Shown one piece after another: positions 8,939-17,089 of a stretch of DNA of 64,000 bases (positions within the stretch are counted from its first letter, which is position 1; each line of letters opens with the position of its first letter). Source of the DNA: Frateuria edaphi (GTDB lineage: Bacteria > Pseudomonadota > Gammaproteobacteria > Xanthomonadales > Rhodanobacteraceae); NCBI RefSeq assembly GCF_021117405.1, contig NZ_CP088251.1, positions 2,666,001-2,730,000 on the forward strand, written 5' to 3'. The translations under genes were made by a program, and so were the position numbers. The notes under the pieces were generated by a model. The model had not been told where the DNA came from. It was given only the letters and a program-made list of their open reading frames with translations, and did not search any database.

Positions 8939-8974
8939 AAAAAAAATCCTGCCCGCGCAAGGCGGGCAGGATTT
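8939..8974 (-). terminator. Rho-independent terminator of the SRPBCC gene
   Basis: Read on the minus strand this is a 13-bp stem (AAATCCTGCCCGC and complement) with a five-base loop followed by a T tract. It lies about 20 bases past the stop codon of the gene at 8996-10408, as expected for an intrinsic terminator. It also isolates the receptor gene downstream. Confidence 0.92.
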
Positions 8975-8995
8975 CGGGGGACGAACCGCGTGGGC

Positions 8996-10408
8996 TTACT
9001 GGCCTGCGCTGGCGGCCTCGGCCGGAGCGGTGGCAGTGCCGGACGAGGCAGGCGCCGAAGCGCTGGCGGCGGGCGCCGAAGCGCTGGTGGCCGGCGCCGG
9101 CTCCAGGGTCGGCTGCGGAATGCCAGCGGCCTGCTCGGGGGTCTGCTCCGGCACATCGTCGCCCAGCAGCGGCAGGTAGACGTCGTACTTGGCGTAGGTG
9201 GTGATGTTGCCGCCCTTGTCCTTGGCCTCCGGCTGCACTTCGATGTCGTACAGGCGGTTGGTCACTTCGTCGAACTTGTAGCCGTGGGTCTGCGCGTAGG
9301 CCTTGAGCATTTCGCGGGTCTGCGGCACGCCGGCGGCGGTGCCGTTCCACACGCCCACCAGGGCGGGGCCGCCGAAGGCCAGCGTGGCGCGCACGTTGTT
9401 GTCCACGATCAGGCGACCGAAGCGGTCATGGTCGCCCGGCTGCGGACCGGCCGGCTTGGCGCCAGCGGCGCTGCTGGCACTCGCCGGCGCGCTGGAAGCC
9501 TCTGCCGGCGCCTCTTCGTCGCCGAGCTTGGGCGGCTGCGGTGCGGTCAGCTCCTGGCTCTGGCCAGCCACGGTCAGGCTGGTGGCGTCGATCGGCATGC
9601 CGACATCGAAGGTGTAGTTCTGGTCGCCGAAGTTGGTGGTGAAGATGACGCGCGGGCCGACCACGTTGACGCCCAGCTTCTTGGCAGCGTCCTGGATCTG
9701 CTTGACGGCGGTGGCGGTGGCATCGTCCAGCGCGGCAAGGCCGCCGCTGCGCGGGATCGAGCTGGAAACCACCAACATCGGGGTCGGCTGGGTCGGGCGG
9801 ATGTACGGGACCAGGTTGCCGTAGTCGATGTTCGGCACCGCCGCCAGCACGTTCTGCAGGTTGCCCAGGCTGGTCTGGATCAACGAATCCGGATCGCCAT
9901 GGATGTACAGGTTCGAGTAGCGGTTGACCAGGTTGAAGCCGTAGGCCACGTCGTAGGACCAGGTGACCTTGGTCAGCTGATGGCGGCTGCCCTGGCGCTC
10001 CAGGTCCAGCGTGAAGTGCTTGTCCTGCCCGCGCCAGTCGTTGTCCAGGTTCCAGACGACCTTGGCTTCGTTGACGGTGTTGTCGACCTTGTAGAAATCG
10101 GGGTCGGCGCTGGCGATGGTCAGCTTGCCGTCGCTGATGCGGTCGTTGTCACTGGTCCAGCTGATTTCCGCGCCGGGGCCATAGGCCTTGCCGGAAAGCT
10201 TGAACTGGATCTTCGGGTCCTCCTGGCGCAGCGAGGAGTAGTCCTCGAAGCGGCGGAAGTTGTTGAGGACGTCGTAGACCTGGCGCATGTCCTTGCCGAA
10301 GACGAGCGATCGTTCCACATGGCCGCTGCCGGGCATGATCACGCCTACCACGACACCGACCACGGCGACGATGATCAGGGCCACAATGAATTCAAGAACA
10401 CGCATCAT
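8996..10408 (-). CDS. SRPBCC/polyketide-cyclase-like membrane-anchored protein
   Basis: The 470-residue protein starts with one transmembrane helix (residues about 5-27). An SRPBCC (START-like) fold follows from about residue 30 (HVERSLVFGKDMRQVYDVLNNFRRFEDY). A second region around 210-390 resembles the GyrI-like ligand-binding fold. A linker around 295-325 and the last 40 residues are very rich in Ala, Ser and Pro (for example SASAPASSG). Proteins of this kind are annotated as polyketide cyclase/SRPBCC in the Xanthomonadales, but no catalytic function is established. It appears to be a single-gene unit with its own terminator. Start at the first of two adjacent ATG codons. Confidence 0.72.
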   Translation of the reverse strand: MMRVLEFIVALIIVAVVGVVVGVIMPGSGHVERSLVFGKDMRQVYDVLNNFRRFEDYSSLRQEDPKIQFKLSGKAYGPGAEISWTSDNDRISDGKLTIASADPDFYKVDNTVNEAKVVWNLDNDWRGQDKHFTLDLERQGSRHQLTKVTWSYDVAYGFNLVNRYSNLYIHGDPDSLIQTSLGNLQNVLAAVPNIDYGNLVPYIRPTQPTPMLVVSSSIPRSGGLAALDDATATAVKQIQDAAKKLGVNVVGPRVIFTTNFGDQNYTFDVGMPIDATSLTVAGQSQELTAPQPPKLGDEEAPAEASSAPASASSAAGAKPAGPQPGDHDRFGRLIVDNNVRATLAFGGPALVGVWNGTAAGVPQTREMLKAYAQTHGYKFDEVTNRLYDIEVQPEAKDKGGNITTYAKYDVYLPLLGDDVPEQTPEQAAGIPQPTLEPAPATSASAPAASASAPASSGTATAPAEAASAGQ

Positions 10409-10736
10409 TACCTGGGTTCTCCGAGCGTTTTCCGCGCAGCGCTATAAGGTTCCCGTCGGATCCGCACCACGGGTTTGACCCCGGAGGAAGGCACGGCGAG
10501 GGTCGGCGAAATACCGAAGCTTGGGATGGTACTTGCTCGCGGGCTGGAACGCCATCGGGCGCGCAGGGGCCTGTCTGGGCGCCGTGAAAACGGCCTGGGG
10601 CGGGCTGCCGGCGGCTCGCAGGATCGCTTTCCCGGGACGAACGCAAAGGACCCGGGGCCAGTCCAGTGCAGCGCCGGCCCGTCGCGCCCGACTCCCAACG
10701 CGGGCTGCGCCTGCACGCTCGGCGCAGCCTGATGAA
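10409..10736. other. Intergenic stretch without a recognisable gene
   Basis: These 328 bases lie upstream of the SRPBCC gene and downstream of the response regulator gene. Short open frames on both strands show no ribosome binding site or recognisable protein. A promoter for the SRPBCC gene is expected near 10410-10460, but I see no convincing -35/-10 pair. Confidence 0.5.
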
Positions 10737-11378
10737 TCAGACGATCCCCAGCTCCAGCGCCTTCAACACTGCACGGGTGCGGTCGCGCACGCCGAGCTTG
10801 GAAAGAATGTTCGAGACGTGGTTTTTCACCGTCCCCTCGGCGACCTTCAGCGAGTTGGCGATCTCCTTGTTGGAGTAGCCACCCGACAGCAGGCGCAGGA
10901 TTTCCGTCTCACGCTCGGTCAGCGGGTCCGGTTGCTCCAGGCTGGTGAACTGGTTCTGCATGCGCCCCACCCCGGCCAGCAGGCGCTGGGTGACCATCGG
11001 CGCGACCAGCGAGCCGCCGGCCGCGACAGTGCGCACCGCCTCGACCAACTGCTCGAGCGAGACATCCTTCAGCAGGTAGCCGCGCGCGCCGGCCTTCAGG
11101 CCTTGCAGCACCAACTGGTCGTCGTCGAAGGTGGTCAGGATGATGGTCGGCGGAAGCTCGCCGCGCGCCGAGAGCGCCTGCAGCACTTCCAGCCCGCTCA
11201 TGTTGGGCATGCGCAGATCCAGCAGCACGACATCGGGCTTGATCCTCGGAATGTCGGCCACGGCCTGCGCGCCGTCGACGCACTCGGCGACCACACGGAT
11301 GTCTTCGGCCAGGTCCAGCAGCGAACGGACGCCCTGGCGCACCAGGTTCTGGTCATCGACGAGACAGACGGAAATCAT
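10737..11378 (-). CDS. NarL/FixJ-family response regulator
   Basis: A 213-residue cytoplasmic response regulator. The receiver domain (about 1-120) has the acidic pair at Asp8-Asp9, the phosphoacceptor Asp54 in VVLLDLRMP and the conserved Lys in GYLLKD. A LuxR-type helix-turn-helix follows (about 145-205; LTERETEILRLLSGGYSNKEIA, GTVKNHVSNILSKLGVRDR). The ATG at 11378 is preceded by GAGGA at good spacing; the longer frame to 11462 lacks support. It lies 96 bases after the histidine kinase gene on the same strand, so the two form a two-component system. The target genes are unknown. Confidence 0.94.
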   Translation of the reverse strand: MISVCLVDDQNLVRQGVRSLLDLAEDIRVVAECVDGAQAVADIPRIKPDVVLLDLRMPNMSGLEVLQALSARGELPPTIILTTFDDDQLVLQGLKAGARGYLLKDVSLEQLVEAVRTVAAGGSLVAPMVTQRLLAGVGRMQNQFTSLEQPDPLTERETEILRLLSGGYSNKEIANSLKVAEGTVKNHVSNILSKLGVRDRTRAVLKALELGIV

Positions 11379-11474
11379 CGCGGTTCCTCGATAGTGCGGT
11401 GATGGTGCGCTTTCCGCGCGACCGTGGCGCCGGGCGCTGCCCGTCATTCTGGCATGGGACACGCCAGCCCGGCG

Positions 11475-12704
11475 TCATGACATGCTCAACGCCGGCGGTT
11501 CGAGCCGGGAGGGCGAATGGGCCAGTTCCAGCGCCTCGCCCAGCGGCAGCCGCACGGTCAGCGCGAATCCCTCGCTGACGGCGGTATCGACCGCCACGCT
11601 GCCGCCGAACTCGGCCAGCCGCTCGCGCATGCCGGAAAGGCCGTTACCAGGCTTGAAGTGCGCCGACCCGCGGCCATCGTCGCGCGCGTGCAACCCGATC
11701 TGGTTGGCATCGGCATAGGCGAACGTCAGCCAGAGCTGGCGCGCGCCCGCATGCTTGGCGCAGTTGGTGATGATCTCCTGCGCGCAGCGCAGCAGCACCT
11801 GTGCGCGACGCGGATCCTCCACGCTGAAACGCGGCGGCGTGTCCACGTGCACGGACAGCCCGGGCACGCCCTCAATCAGGCTACGCAGCGCCTGGGTCAG
11901 GTCGATGGCGTCGTCCTGGCGGAGCTCGCTGACTGCCTCGCGCACATCCGACAGCAGATGCCGCGCGGTCGCCTGCGCCTTGCGCACGTGCTCGGCCGAG
12001 GCGTCGTTGGCCAGATGGCTGGCCACTTCCAGGTTGAGGCTGAGGGCGGTCAGGTGGTGGCCGATCAGGTCGTGCAGTTCGCGCGCGATGCGCATGCGTT
12101 CGGCGATGCGGGTCGATTCGGCTAGCAGCGCGCGGGTGGCGCGCAGTTCGGAGTTGAGCCGCCGCTGTGCCTCGCGCGCCTCGGTCTGCTGACTCGCCAC
12201 CATCGAGGTGAAGAACGCCAGCGCAGAGATGCCCAGGTACATGCATACCTGCAGGAACGCGGTGACGATCGTCCAGCCCATGTAGCTGGCGATGATCGGA
12301 ATCAGCATCAGGTTCTGCGCCAGCATCCATACCAGCCCCGCCACCACCGGCAGCTGCCAGGGCAAGACCACCGCGATCACGAGCATCAGCATCGCCGACA
12401 AGCCGCTCTGGCTGAACCAGCCCATCGCTACCGCTGAACCGGTCAGCACCACCAGGCCGAACAGCTTGAGCACCTGCGCGCGACCGCTCTGCCGGCTCAT
12501 GCCCGAGCGGCCGGTCAGCAGAAGGTAGGTGAGTCCGAACACCAGGTAGGAAAGGATCCAGCCGGAGATGTTCGGATTGCTCCACCACGCATTGACCTGG
12601 GCCAGGCTCCAGCTGCCGGGCAGCAGCGGCAGCGCCACGCAGAGGTAGGTGAACAGCCCGGTCAGCCGCAGCAGCCGGATATGGTTGAAATTGGTCCAGG
12701 ACAT
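11475..12704 (-). CDS. NarL-type (HisKA_3) sensor histidine kinase
   Basis: The 409-residue kinase has about five or six transmembrane segments in the first 170 residues and no large periplasmic domain, so it probably senses a membrane or intramembrane cue (DesK-like layout). A coiled linker leads to the dimerisation/phosphotransfer motif ELHDLIGHHLTAL with His211. The HATPase domain shows the N box (QEIITNCAKHA) and the G boxes DDGRGS and GNGLSGMRERL. It precedes its cognate regulator in the same direction. Confidence 0.93.
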   Translation of the reverse strand: MSWTNFNHIRLLRLTGLFTYLCVALPLLPGSWSLAQVNAWWSNPNISGWILSYLVFGLTYLLLTGRSGMSRQSGRAQVLKLFGLVVLTGSAVAMGWFSQSGLSAMLMLVIAVVLPWQLPVVAGLVWMLAQNLMLIPIIASYMGWTIVTAFLQVCMYLGISALAFFTSMVASQQTEAREAQRRLNSELRATRALLAESTRIAERMRIARELHDLIGHHLTALSLNLEVASHLANDASAEHVRKAQATARHLLSDVREAVSELRQDDAIDLTQALRSLIEGVPGLSVHVDTPPRFSVEDPRRAQVLLRCAQEIITNCAKHAGARQLWLTFAYADANQIGLHARDDGRGSAHFKPGNGLSGMRERLAEFGGSVAVDTAVSEGFALTVRLPLGEALELAHSPSRLEPPALSMS

Positions 12705-12899
12705 ACCGGCATCATAGGCCCACGCCAGCCCGGCGCAATGCGCGGAAAGTCACCCTGCCACCGGTCACGCAGGCTCGCGTTTTACAAAGGTTTTACAGCC
12801 GCGCGCAGGGTGTGCGCCCCGCCCCCGCATGCCATAATGCGCCCTTGCGGGACGCCCTCGGCGGCCCACCGATCTGACTGTTCATCTGCGGAGCAACGA

Positions 12900-13529
12900 A
12901 TGGCCTTAGCCATCCGCGACGTGCGCGAGCACGATCTGGATGCCGTGCTGGCGCTCAACAACGCCGCCGGCCGCTCCATCCTCGCCCTGGACGCCGCGCA
13001 GCTGCGCTACTTCTTCGAGCGTGCCGAATATTTCCGCGTCGCCGAGATCGACGGCCAGCTGGCCGGCTTCCTGATGGCCCTGCGCGACGGCAGCAGCTAC
13101 GACAGCCCCAACTACCGCTGGTTTTCAGATCATTACGAGTCCTTCGTCTACATCGACCGCATCGTGATCGGCAACGCGTACCGCCGCCACGGCCTGGGCC
13201 GCATCCTCTATTGCGACGTCACCAGCTACGCCGAGGTGCGCGTGCCGCTGCTGACCTGCGAGGTGTTCCTGGAGCCACGCGACGACGTGGTCGTGTTGTT
13301 CCACGGCACTTATGGCTTCCAGGAAGTCGGCCAGCAGCGCATGGGCGAATCCGGTCCGCAGGTCAGCCTGCTGGCCAAGGACCTGCCCAGCTACGCCTAC
13401 GTGCGCGAGACCTGGCTCGAGAACGGCGGCCTGCCGGACGAACCCTGGCTCGCCGAGCGCCAGTTGCCGCCTCCCCACTCTTCCCTCCCCTCCCAGCCGC
13501 GCCGCCTTGCCGGAGAGCGGCACCCGTGA
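12900..13529 (+). CDS. GNAT family N-acetyltransferase
   Basis: This 209-residue protein has the GNAT fold: an N-terminal strand and helix (MALAIRDVREHDLDAVLALN), a central VYIDRIVIGNAYRRHGLGR matching motif A for acetyl-CoA binding, and a later VLFHGTYGFQEVGQQRM. It ends in a Pro/Ser-rich tail. ATG at 12900 follows GGAG at suitable spacing, and a possible -10 element CATAAT is at 12833-12838. The stop overlaps the GTG start of minC, so it heads the min operon. The substrate is unknown. Confidence 0.85.
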   Translation: MALAIRDVREHDLDAVLALNNAAGRSILALDAAQLRYFFERAEYFRVAEIDGQLAGFLMALRDGSSYDSPNYRWFSDHYESFVYIDRIVIGNAYRRHGLGRILYCDVTSYAEVRVPLLTCEVFLEPRDDVVVLFHGTYGFQEVGQQRMGESGPQVSLLAKDLPSYAYVRETWLENGGLPDEPWLAERQLPPPHSSLPSQPRRLAGERHP

Positions 13530-14305
13530 CCGTAAAGATGGATACGACTGAAAGTTGCGACCTGCGCTTCGGCCAGGTCGGCATCGCCTGCGTGCGCGTG
13601 CGGCGCGTGGATGCCGCTGCACTCTGCGAAGAACTCGAACGCCGCGTGCGCTCGGCGCCGCAATTGTTCTCCCGCGCCGCCGTGGTGCTCGATCTTTCTC
13701 ATCTGCTCGACCTGCCCGACGACGGCACCGTCGATGCGCTGCTCGAGGCGGTGCGCAGCGCCGGGATGCTGCCCGTCGGACTGGCCTACGGCACCAGCGC
13801 CACCGAGGCGCTGGCCCAACGCATGGGCCTGCCGCTGATCGCCAAGTTCCGCGCCGCGTACGAGCCGGCCGATGGCGGCAGTGTTGCGCCGCCCGCTCCG
13901 GCGCCGGCGGCCGCCCCCGCGCCGCGTGCCGAACCGGTGCGCGAACCGATCCACGCCGCGCCCCCCGCGGGACCGGCACTGGGCGCGCAACACCACGACG
14001 GCACCGTCCGCTCGGGCCAGCAGGTTTACGCGCGCGACCGCGACCTGGTGCTCACCGGCGCGATCGCCAACGGCGCGGAGGTGATCGCCGACGGGTCCAT
14101 CCACGTTTACGGAAGCCTGCGCGGGCGCGCGATGGCCGGAGCGCAGGGCGACGAAAAGGCGCGCATCTTCGTTTCCGATTTCCGTGCCGAACTGGTGGCC
14201 ATCGCCGGCCATTACCGCGTGTTTGAACAGATCCCCAAGGACCTCGAAGGCCAGGCTGTGCAATGCTGGCTCGATGGTGAAAAATTGATGATCGCCCGGC
14301 TGTGA
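13526..14305 (+). CDS. minC: Septum site-determining protein MinC
   Basis: MinC blocks FtsZ ring assembly away from midcell. The 259-residue protein has an N-terminal FtsZ-interacting domain (about 1-110), a Pro/Ala-rich linker (about 115-155) and the C-terminal beta-helix domain (from about 158; GQQVYARDRDLVLTGAIANGA), which binds MinD. The GTG at 13526 is preferred because GGAGAG lies nine bases upstream and it overlaps the GNAT stop (GTGA). An in-frame ATG at 13538 is an alternative. minD follows 39 bases later. Confidence 0.95.
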   Translation: MTVKMDTTESCDLRFGQVGIACVRVRRVDAAALCEELERRVRSAPQLFSRAAVVLDLSHLLDLPDDGTVDALLEAVRSAGMLPVGLAYGTSATEALAQRMGLPLIAKFRAAYEPADGGSVAPPAPAPAAAPAPRAEPVREPIHAAPPAGPALGAQHHDGTVRSGQQVYARDRDLVLTGAIANGAEVIADGSIHVYGSLRGRAMAGAQGDEKARIFVSDFRAELVAIAGHYRVFEQIPKDLEGQAVQCWLDGEKLMIARL

Positions 14306-14344
14306 CCGGCGCGATTCCCACCCAAGCATTCCGGAGAAGAGCCC

Positions 14345-15160
14345 TTGAGCGCTGAGATTATCGTCGTCACGTCTGGCAAAGGCGGCGTCGGCAAGACCAC
14401 CACGAGCGCCTCGCTGGCCACCGGGCTGGCGATGGCCGGCAAGAAGGTTGCGGTGATCGACTTCGACGTCGGGTTGCGCAACCTGGACCTGATCATGGGC
14501 TGCGAGCGGCGCGTGGTGTACGACTTCGTCAACGTCGTGCACGGCGAGGCCACGATCAAGCAGGCGCTGATCAAGGACAAGCGCCACGAAAACCTGTTCG
14601 TGCTGGCCGCCAGCCAGACCCGCGACAAGGACGCGCTGACCCAGGAAGGTGTCGAGAAAGTGCTCGACGACCTTTCCAAGGACGGCTTTGACTACATCGT
14701 GTGCGATTCGCCCGCCGGCATCGAGAAAGGCGCGCACCTGGCGATGTATTTCGCCGACCACGCTGTGGTGGTGGTCAACCCCGAAGTCTCTTCGGTGCGC
14801 GACTCGGATCGCATCCTGGGCCTGCTCGCAAGCAAGACCCGCCGCGCCGAACGCGACGAGGGCCCGATCACCCAGCACCTGCTGCTGACCCGCTACAACC
14901 CCGCGCGCGTGGCGCTGGGCGAGATGCTCAGCGTCAAGGACGTCGAGGAAATCCTGGGCATCCTCGTGGTCGGCGTGATCCCCGAATCGGAGAACGTGCT
15001 GGCCGCCTCCAACGCCGGCGTGCCGGTGATCCTGGACGAGAATTCCAACGCCGGCCATGCCTATCGCGACACCGTGGCGCGCATCCTTGGCGAGGAGCGT
15101 CCGTTGCGTTTCACGGAAGTGGCCAAGAAGGGCTTTCTCCAGCGCGTCTTCGGAGGTTGA
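14345..15160 (+). CDS. minD: Septum site-determining ATPase MinD
   Basis: A membrane-associated Walker ATPase that recruits MinC and oscillates with MinE. The deviant Walker [10 protein letters not shown] is at residues 11-19, switch regions are in [13 protein letters not shown] and [11 protein letters not shown], and the C-terminal amphipathic membrane-targeting helix is [11 protein letters not shown]. Length 271 is standard. The start is a TTG codon preceded by GGAGAAG, and no upstream ATG fits better. Confidence 0.97.
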   Translation: MSAEIIVVTSGKGGVGKTTTSASLATGLAMAGKKVAVIDFDVGLRNLDLIMGCERRVVYDFVNVVHGEATIKQALIKDKRHENLFVLAASQTRDKDALTQEGVEKVLDDLSKDGFDYIVCDSPAGIEKGAHLAMYFADHAVVVVNPEVSSVRDSDRILGLLASKTRRAERDEGPITQHLLLTRYNPARVALGEMLSVKDVEEILGILVVGVIPESENVLAASNAGVPVILDENSNAGHAYRDTVARILGEERPLRFTEVAKKGFLQRVFGG

Positions 15161-15165
15161 CGGTG

Positions 15166-15435
15166 ATGGGTATTCTCGATTTCCTGAAGCGCAAGCCGGA
15201 ACCCACCGCCTCGGTCGCCAAGGAACGCCTGCGCATCATCGTGGCGCAGGAGCGCTCCACCCGCGGCGCGCCGGACTACCTGCCGCTGATGCGCAACGAG
15301 CTGCTCGAGGTGATCAAGAAGTACGTTCACGTCGACATCGACGCGATCAACATCAACGTCGAGCGCGACAGCGGCCATGAGGTGCTGGAGCTTTCCGTCG
15401 CCCTGCCCGACGGCAAGGCCGCCAGCACACCCTAG
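15166..15435 (+). CDS. minE: Cell division topological specificity factor MinE
   Basis: MinE stimulates MinD ATPase and displaces MinC to set the midcell position. The 89-residue protein has the N-terminal membrane-binding and MinD-activating segment ([22 protein letters not shown]) and the C-terminal dimerisation domain ([20 protein letters not shown]). ATG 15166 is preceded by GGAGG inside the end of minD. An overlapping GTG two codon positions earlier is less likely. Last gene of the min cluster. Confidence 0.97.
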   Translation: MGILDFLKRKPEPTASVAKERLRIIVAQERSTRGAPDYLPLMRNELLEVIKKYVHVDIDAININVERDSGHEVLELSVALPDGKAASTP

Positions 15436-15440
15436 CCCGC

Positions 15441-15498
15441 AGGGTGGGCTTCAGCCCACCTTGCGGCACCGGAGCGGTGGGCTCAAGCCCACCCTACG
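15441..15498. repeat. Palindromic intergenic repeat pair (same family as 1048-1112)
   Basis: Two hairpins, GGTGGGCTTCAGCCCACC and GTGGGCTCAAGCCCAC followed by CCTACG, fill the gap between minE and the next gene. The arrangement matches the pairs at 1048-1112 and 30839-30896. Confidence 0.75.
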
Positions 15499-15501
15499 CC
15501 C

Positions 15502-15963
15502 ATGAATACTCCCGACGTCCTGCGCCTGGCCGACATCGGCTTCGACGCACCCACCGCCCTGCTCGCACGCCACGGCCTGGCGCTGCATTGTGTGCCTGCG
15601 GGCGAGCCCATCCCCGGAAGCTACTGGGGCGACGAAGAGGCCGGGATCATCGGCACGGCCGTCTACGCACGCGACGACACGCCGGTGCACTCGCTGCTGC
15701 ACGAGGCCTGCCACCTGCTGGTGCTTCCGTCCGATCGCCGCGCCCGGGTACATACCGACGCCACCGATTCGGTGGAAGAGGAAGACGCCACCTGTTACCT
15801 GCAGATCCTGCTCGCCGACGAACTGCCGGGCGTCGGTCGCGCACGGCTGATGGCCGACATGGACACCTGGGGCTACAGCTTCCGGCTGGGATCGACGCGG
15901 GCGTGGTTCGAGCAGGACGCGGCCGAGGCGCTGGCGTTCCTCAAGGTCCGTGGACTGGCCTGA
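15502..15963 (+). CDS. Putative zincin-like protein with an HExxH motif
   Basis: I do not recognise a named family. The 153-residue soluble protein has HSLLHEACHLL (His-Glu-x-x-x-His-like arrangement giving HEACH at about residues 72-76). About 25 residues later comes an acidic stretch, VEEEDATCYLQ, that could give the third ligand, as in small gluzincin-type metalloproteins. There is no signal peptide. It lies just downstream of minE behind a repeat pair and is probably a separate unit. A small metallopeptidase or a dead structural relative are both possible. Confidence 0.6.
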   Translation: MNTPDVLRLADIGFDAPTALLARHGLALHCVPAGEPIPGSYWGDEEAGIIGTAVYARDDTPVHSLLHEACHLLVLPSDRRARVHTDATDSVEEEDATCYLQILLADELPGVGRARLMADMDTWGYSFRLGSTRAWFEQDAAEALAFLKVRGLA

Positions 15964-16098
15964 ACAAATCGGCTGACGAGGGGCGAGGCTCGCGGAAAGC
16001 TCTCGACCCCTTCTGGAAGAAGATCAGCCGGCAGCGGGCCTTTCCCGCAAACCCCGCGCCTTTGCCTGCCCTGTCCCAGGGGCAGCAAGCGGCACGCT

Positions 16099-16326
16099 CT
16101 ACTTCCGGTGCCACTTGTCGTCGCTTCCCTTCTCGTACTCGTTCTTCACCGCCGACCAGGCGACCTTGAACGAAACCTCCTCCTGCGATTCCTTGCCCCG
16201 GCGCTTGTCCGGATCCGCATACTCGTCCCAGGCACTGTTGAACGCCTCCTTGAAGATGTCCTGCGCGTGCTCGGGCAGATTGTCGCGCACGGCGTCGGGC
16301 AGATCGCTGGTGGACTTGTAAGGCAT
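16099..16326 (-). CDS. chaB: ChaB family protein
   Basis: This 75-residue protein begins MPYKSTSDLPDAVRDNLPEHAQDIF and contains SAWDEY, the conserved core of ChaB. ChaB was named as a regulator of the cation antiporter ChaA, though its true role is unclear. No chaA is in this window. ATG 16326 is preceded by GAGGAG. It lies between the HExxH gene and the DNA glycosylase gene. Confidence 0.88.
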   Translation of the reverse strand: MPYKSTSDLPDAVRDNLPEHAQDIFKEAFNSAWDEYADPDKRRGKESQEEVSFKVAWSAVKNEYEKGSDDKWHRK

Positions 16327-16393
16327 GGCCGCTCTCCTCGGTGGACTCACCTCACCGTCCGCCCGCGCGGATCAAGCGGGCGTCAACCCCGCC

Positions 16394-17008
16394 CTAGCGC
16401 GACACATGCCGATCGCCCTGCACGTACCAGCGCCATGGCGCTTCGGCGGCGCGGGTGATGCCGATCCTCGTCGATACCCCCGGGGCAGCCGGCGGCGCCA
16501 CGCCGTCATCCAGCAAGACGAAGCCACCGGCACCCTCGACCAGATCGACGCCATCCTGCGCTCCGCCGATGCCCAGTGCCTGGCAGAGCCGCGCGGGGCC
16601 ACGGCAGAGGTCGCGGTCATGCCGGCAGCGGGGACGTGCGGCGCGCATGGCGGTGAGCCCGGTCAGAGGCGCCAGTGCGCGCAACAGCACCGCTACGCCC
16701 TGGTCCTCCTCGCCGCACACCGGGTTGCAGCACCAGTGCATGCCGTAGGTGAAATACACATAGAGCCGCCCGGGCGGCCCGAACATGGTCGCATTGCGCG
16801 CCGTGCGCCCGCGCCAGGAGTGCGCCGCCGGATCGATCGCGCCGCAGTAGGCCTCGGTCTCGACGATCCGCCCGCTGCGCCCGTCGGCGCCGAGCAGCAC
16901 CTTGTTGAGCAGATCAGGCGCCACCACGCGCGGATCGCGCGCATAGAACGCCCGCGGCAGCACGGTAGCCGGGCGGCCAAGCAGTGACGCGATGAAGTCG
17001 GGTGTCAT
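16394..17008 (-). CDS. AAG/MPG-type DNA-3-methyladenine glycosylase
   Basis: A base-excision repair enzyme that removes alkylated purines such as 3-methyladenine. The 204-residue protein matches the eukaryote-like AAG family. The catalytic Glu is in GRIVETEAYCG, followed by DPAAHSWRGRTARNATMFGPPGRLYVYFTYG, split here by conserved turns. The late RIGITRAAEAPWRWY is the usual C-terminal part. ATG 17008 is preferred, with an in-frame GTG two codons upstream as the alternative; neither has a strong ribosome binding site. It is unrelated to TagA or AlkA. Confidence 0.9.
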   Translation of the reverse strand: MTPDFIASLLGRPATVLPRAFYARDPRVVAPDLLNKVLLGADGRSGRIVETEAYCGAIDPAAHSWRGRTARNATMFGPPGRLYVYFTYGMHWCCNPVCGEEDQGVAVLLRALAPLTGLTAMRAARPRCRHDRDLCRGPARLCQALGIGGAQDGVDLVEGAGGFVLLDDGVAPPAAPGVSTRIGITRAAEAPWRWYVQGDRHVSR

Positions 17009-17089
17009 GCGCACAGCATGCGGCGCGGAGCGTCAACGGGCCAACCATGGCAACACGCGCGCCATGACGTCCGGCGCCTCGCCCCAAGG

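Noticed and set aside
5714-10447. Plus-strand open frame of 1577 codons spanning the receptor and SRPBCC genes
   Set aside because: It is antisense to two well-supported genes, is full of His, Arg, Gln and Val typical of third-position GC on the opposite strand, and has no family features.
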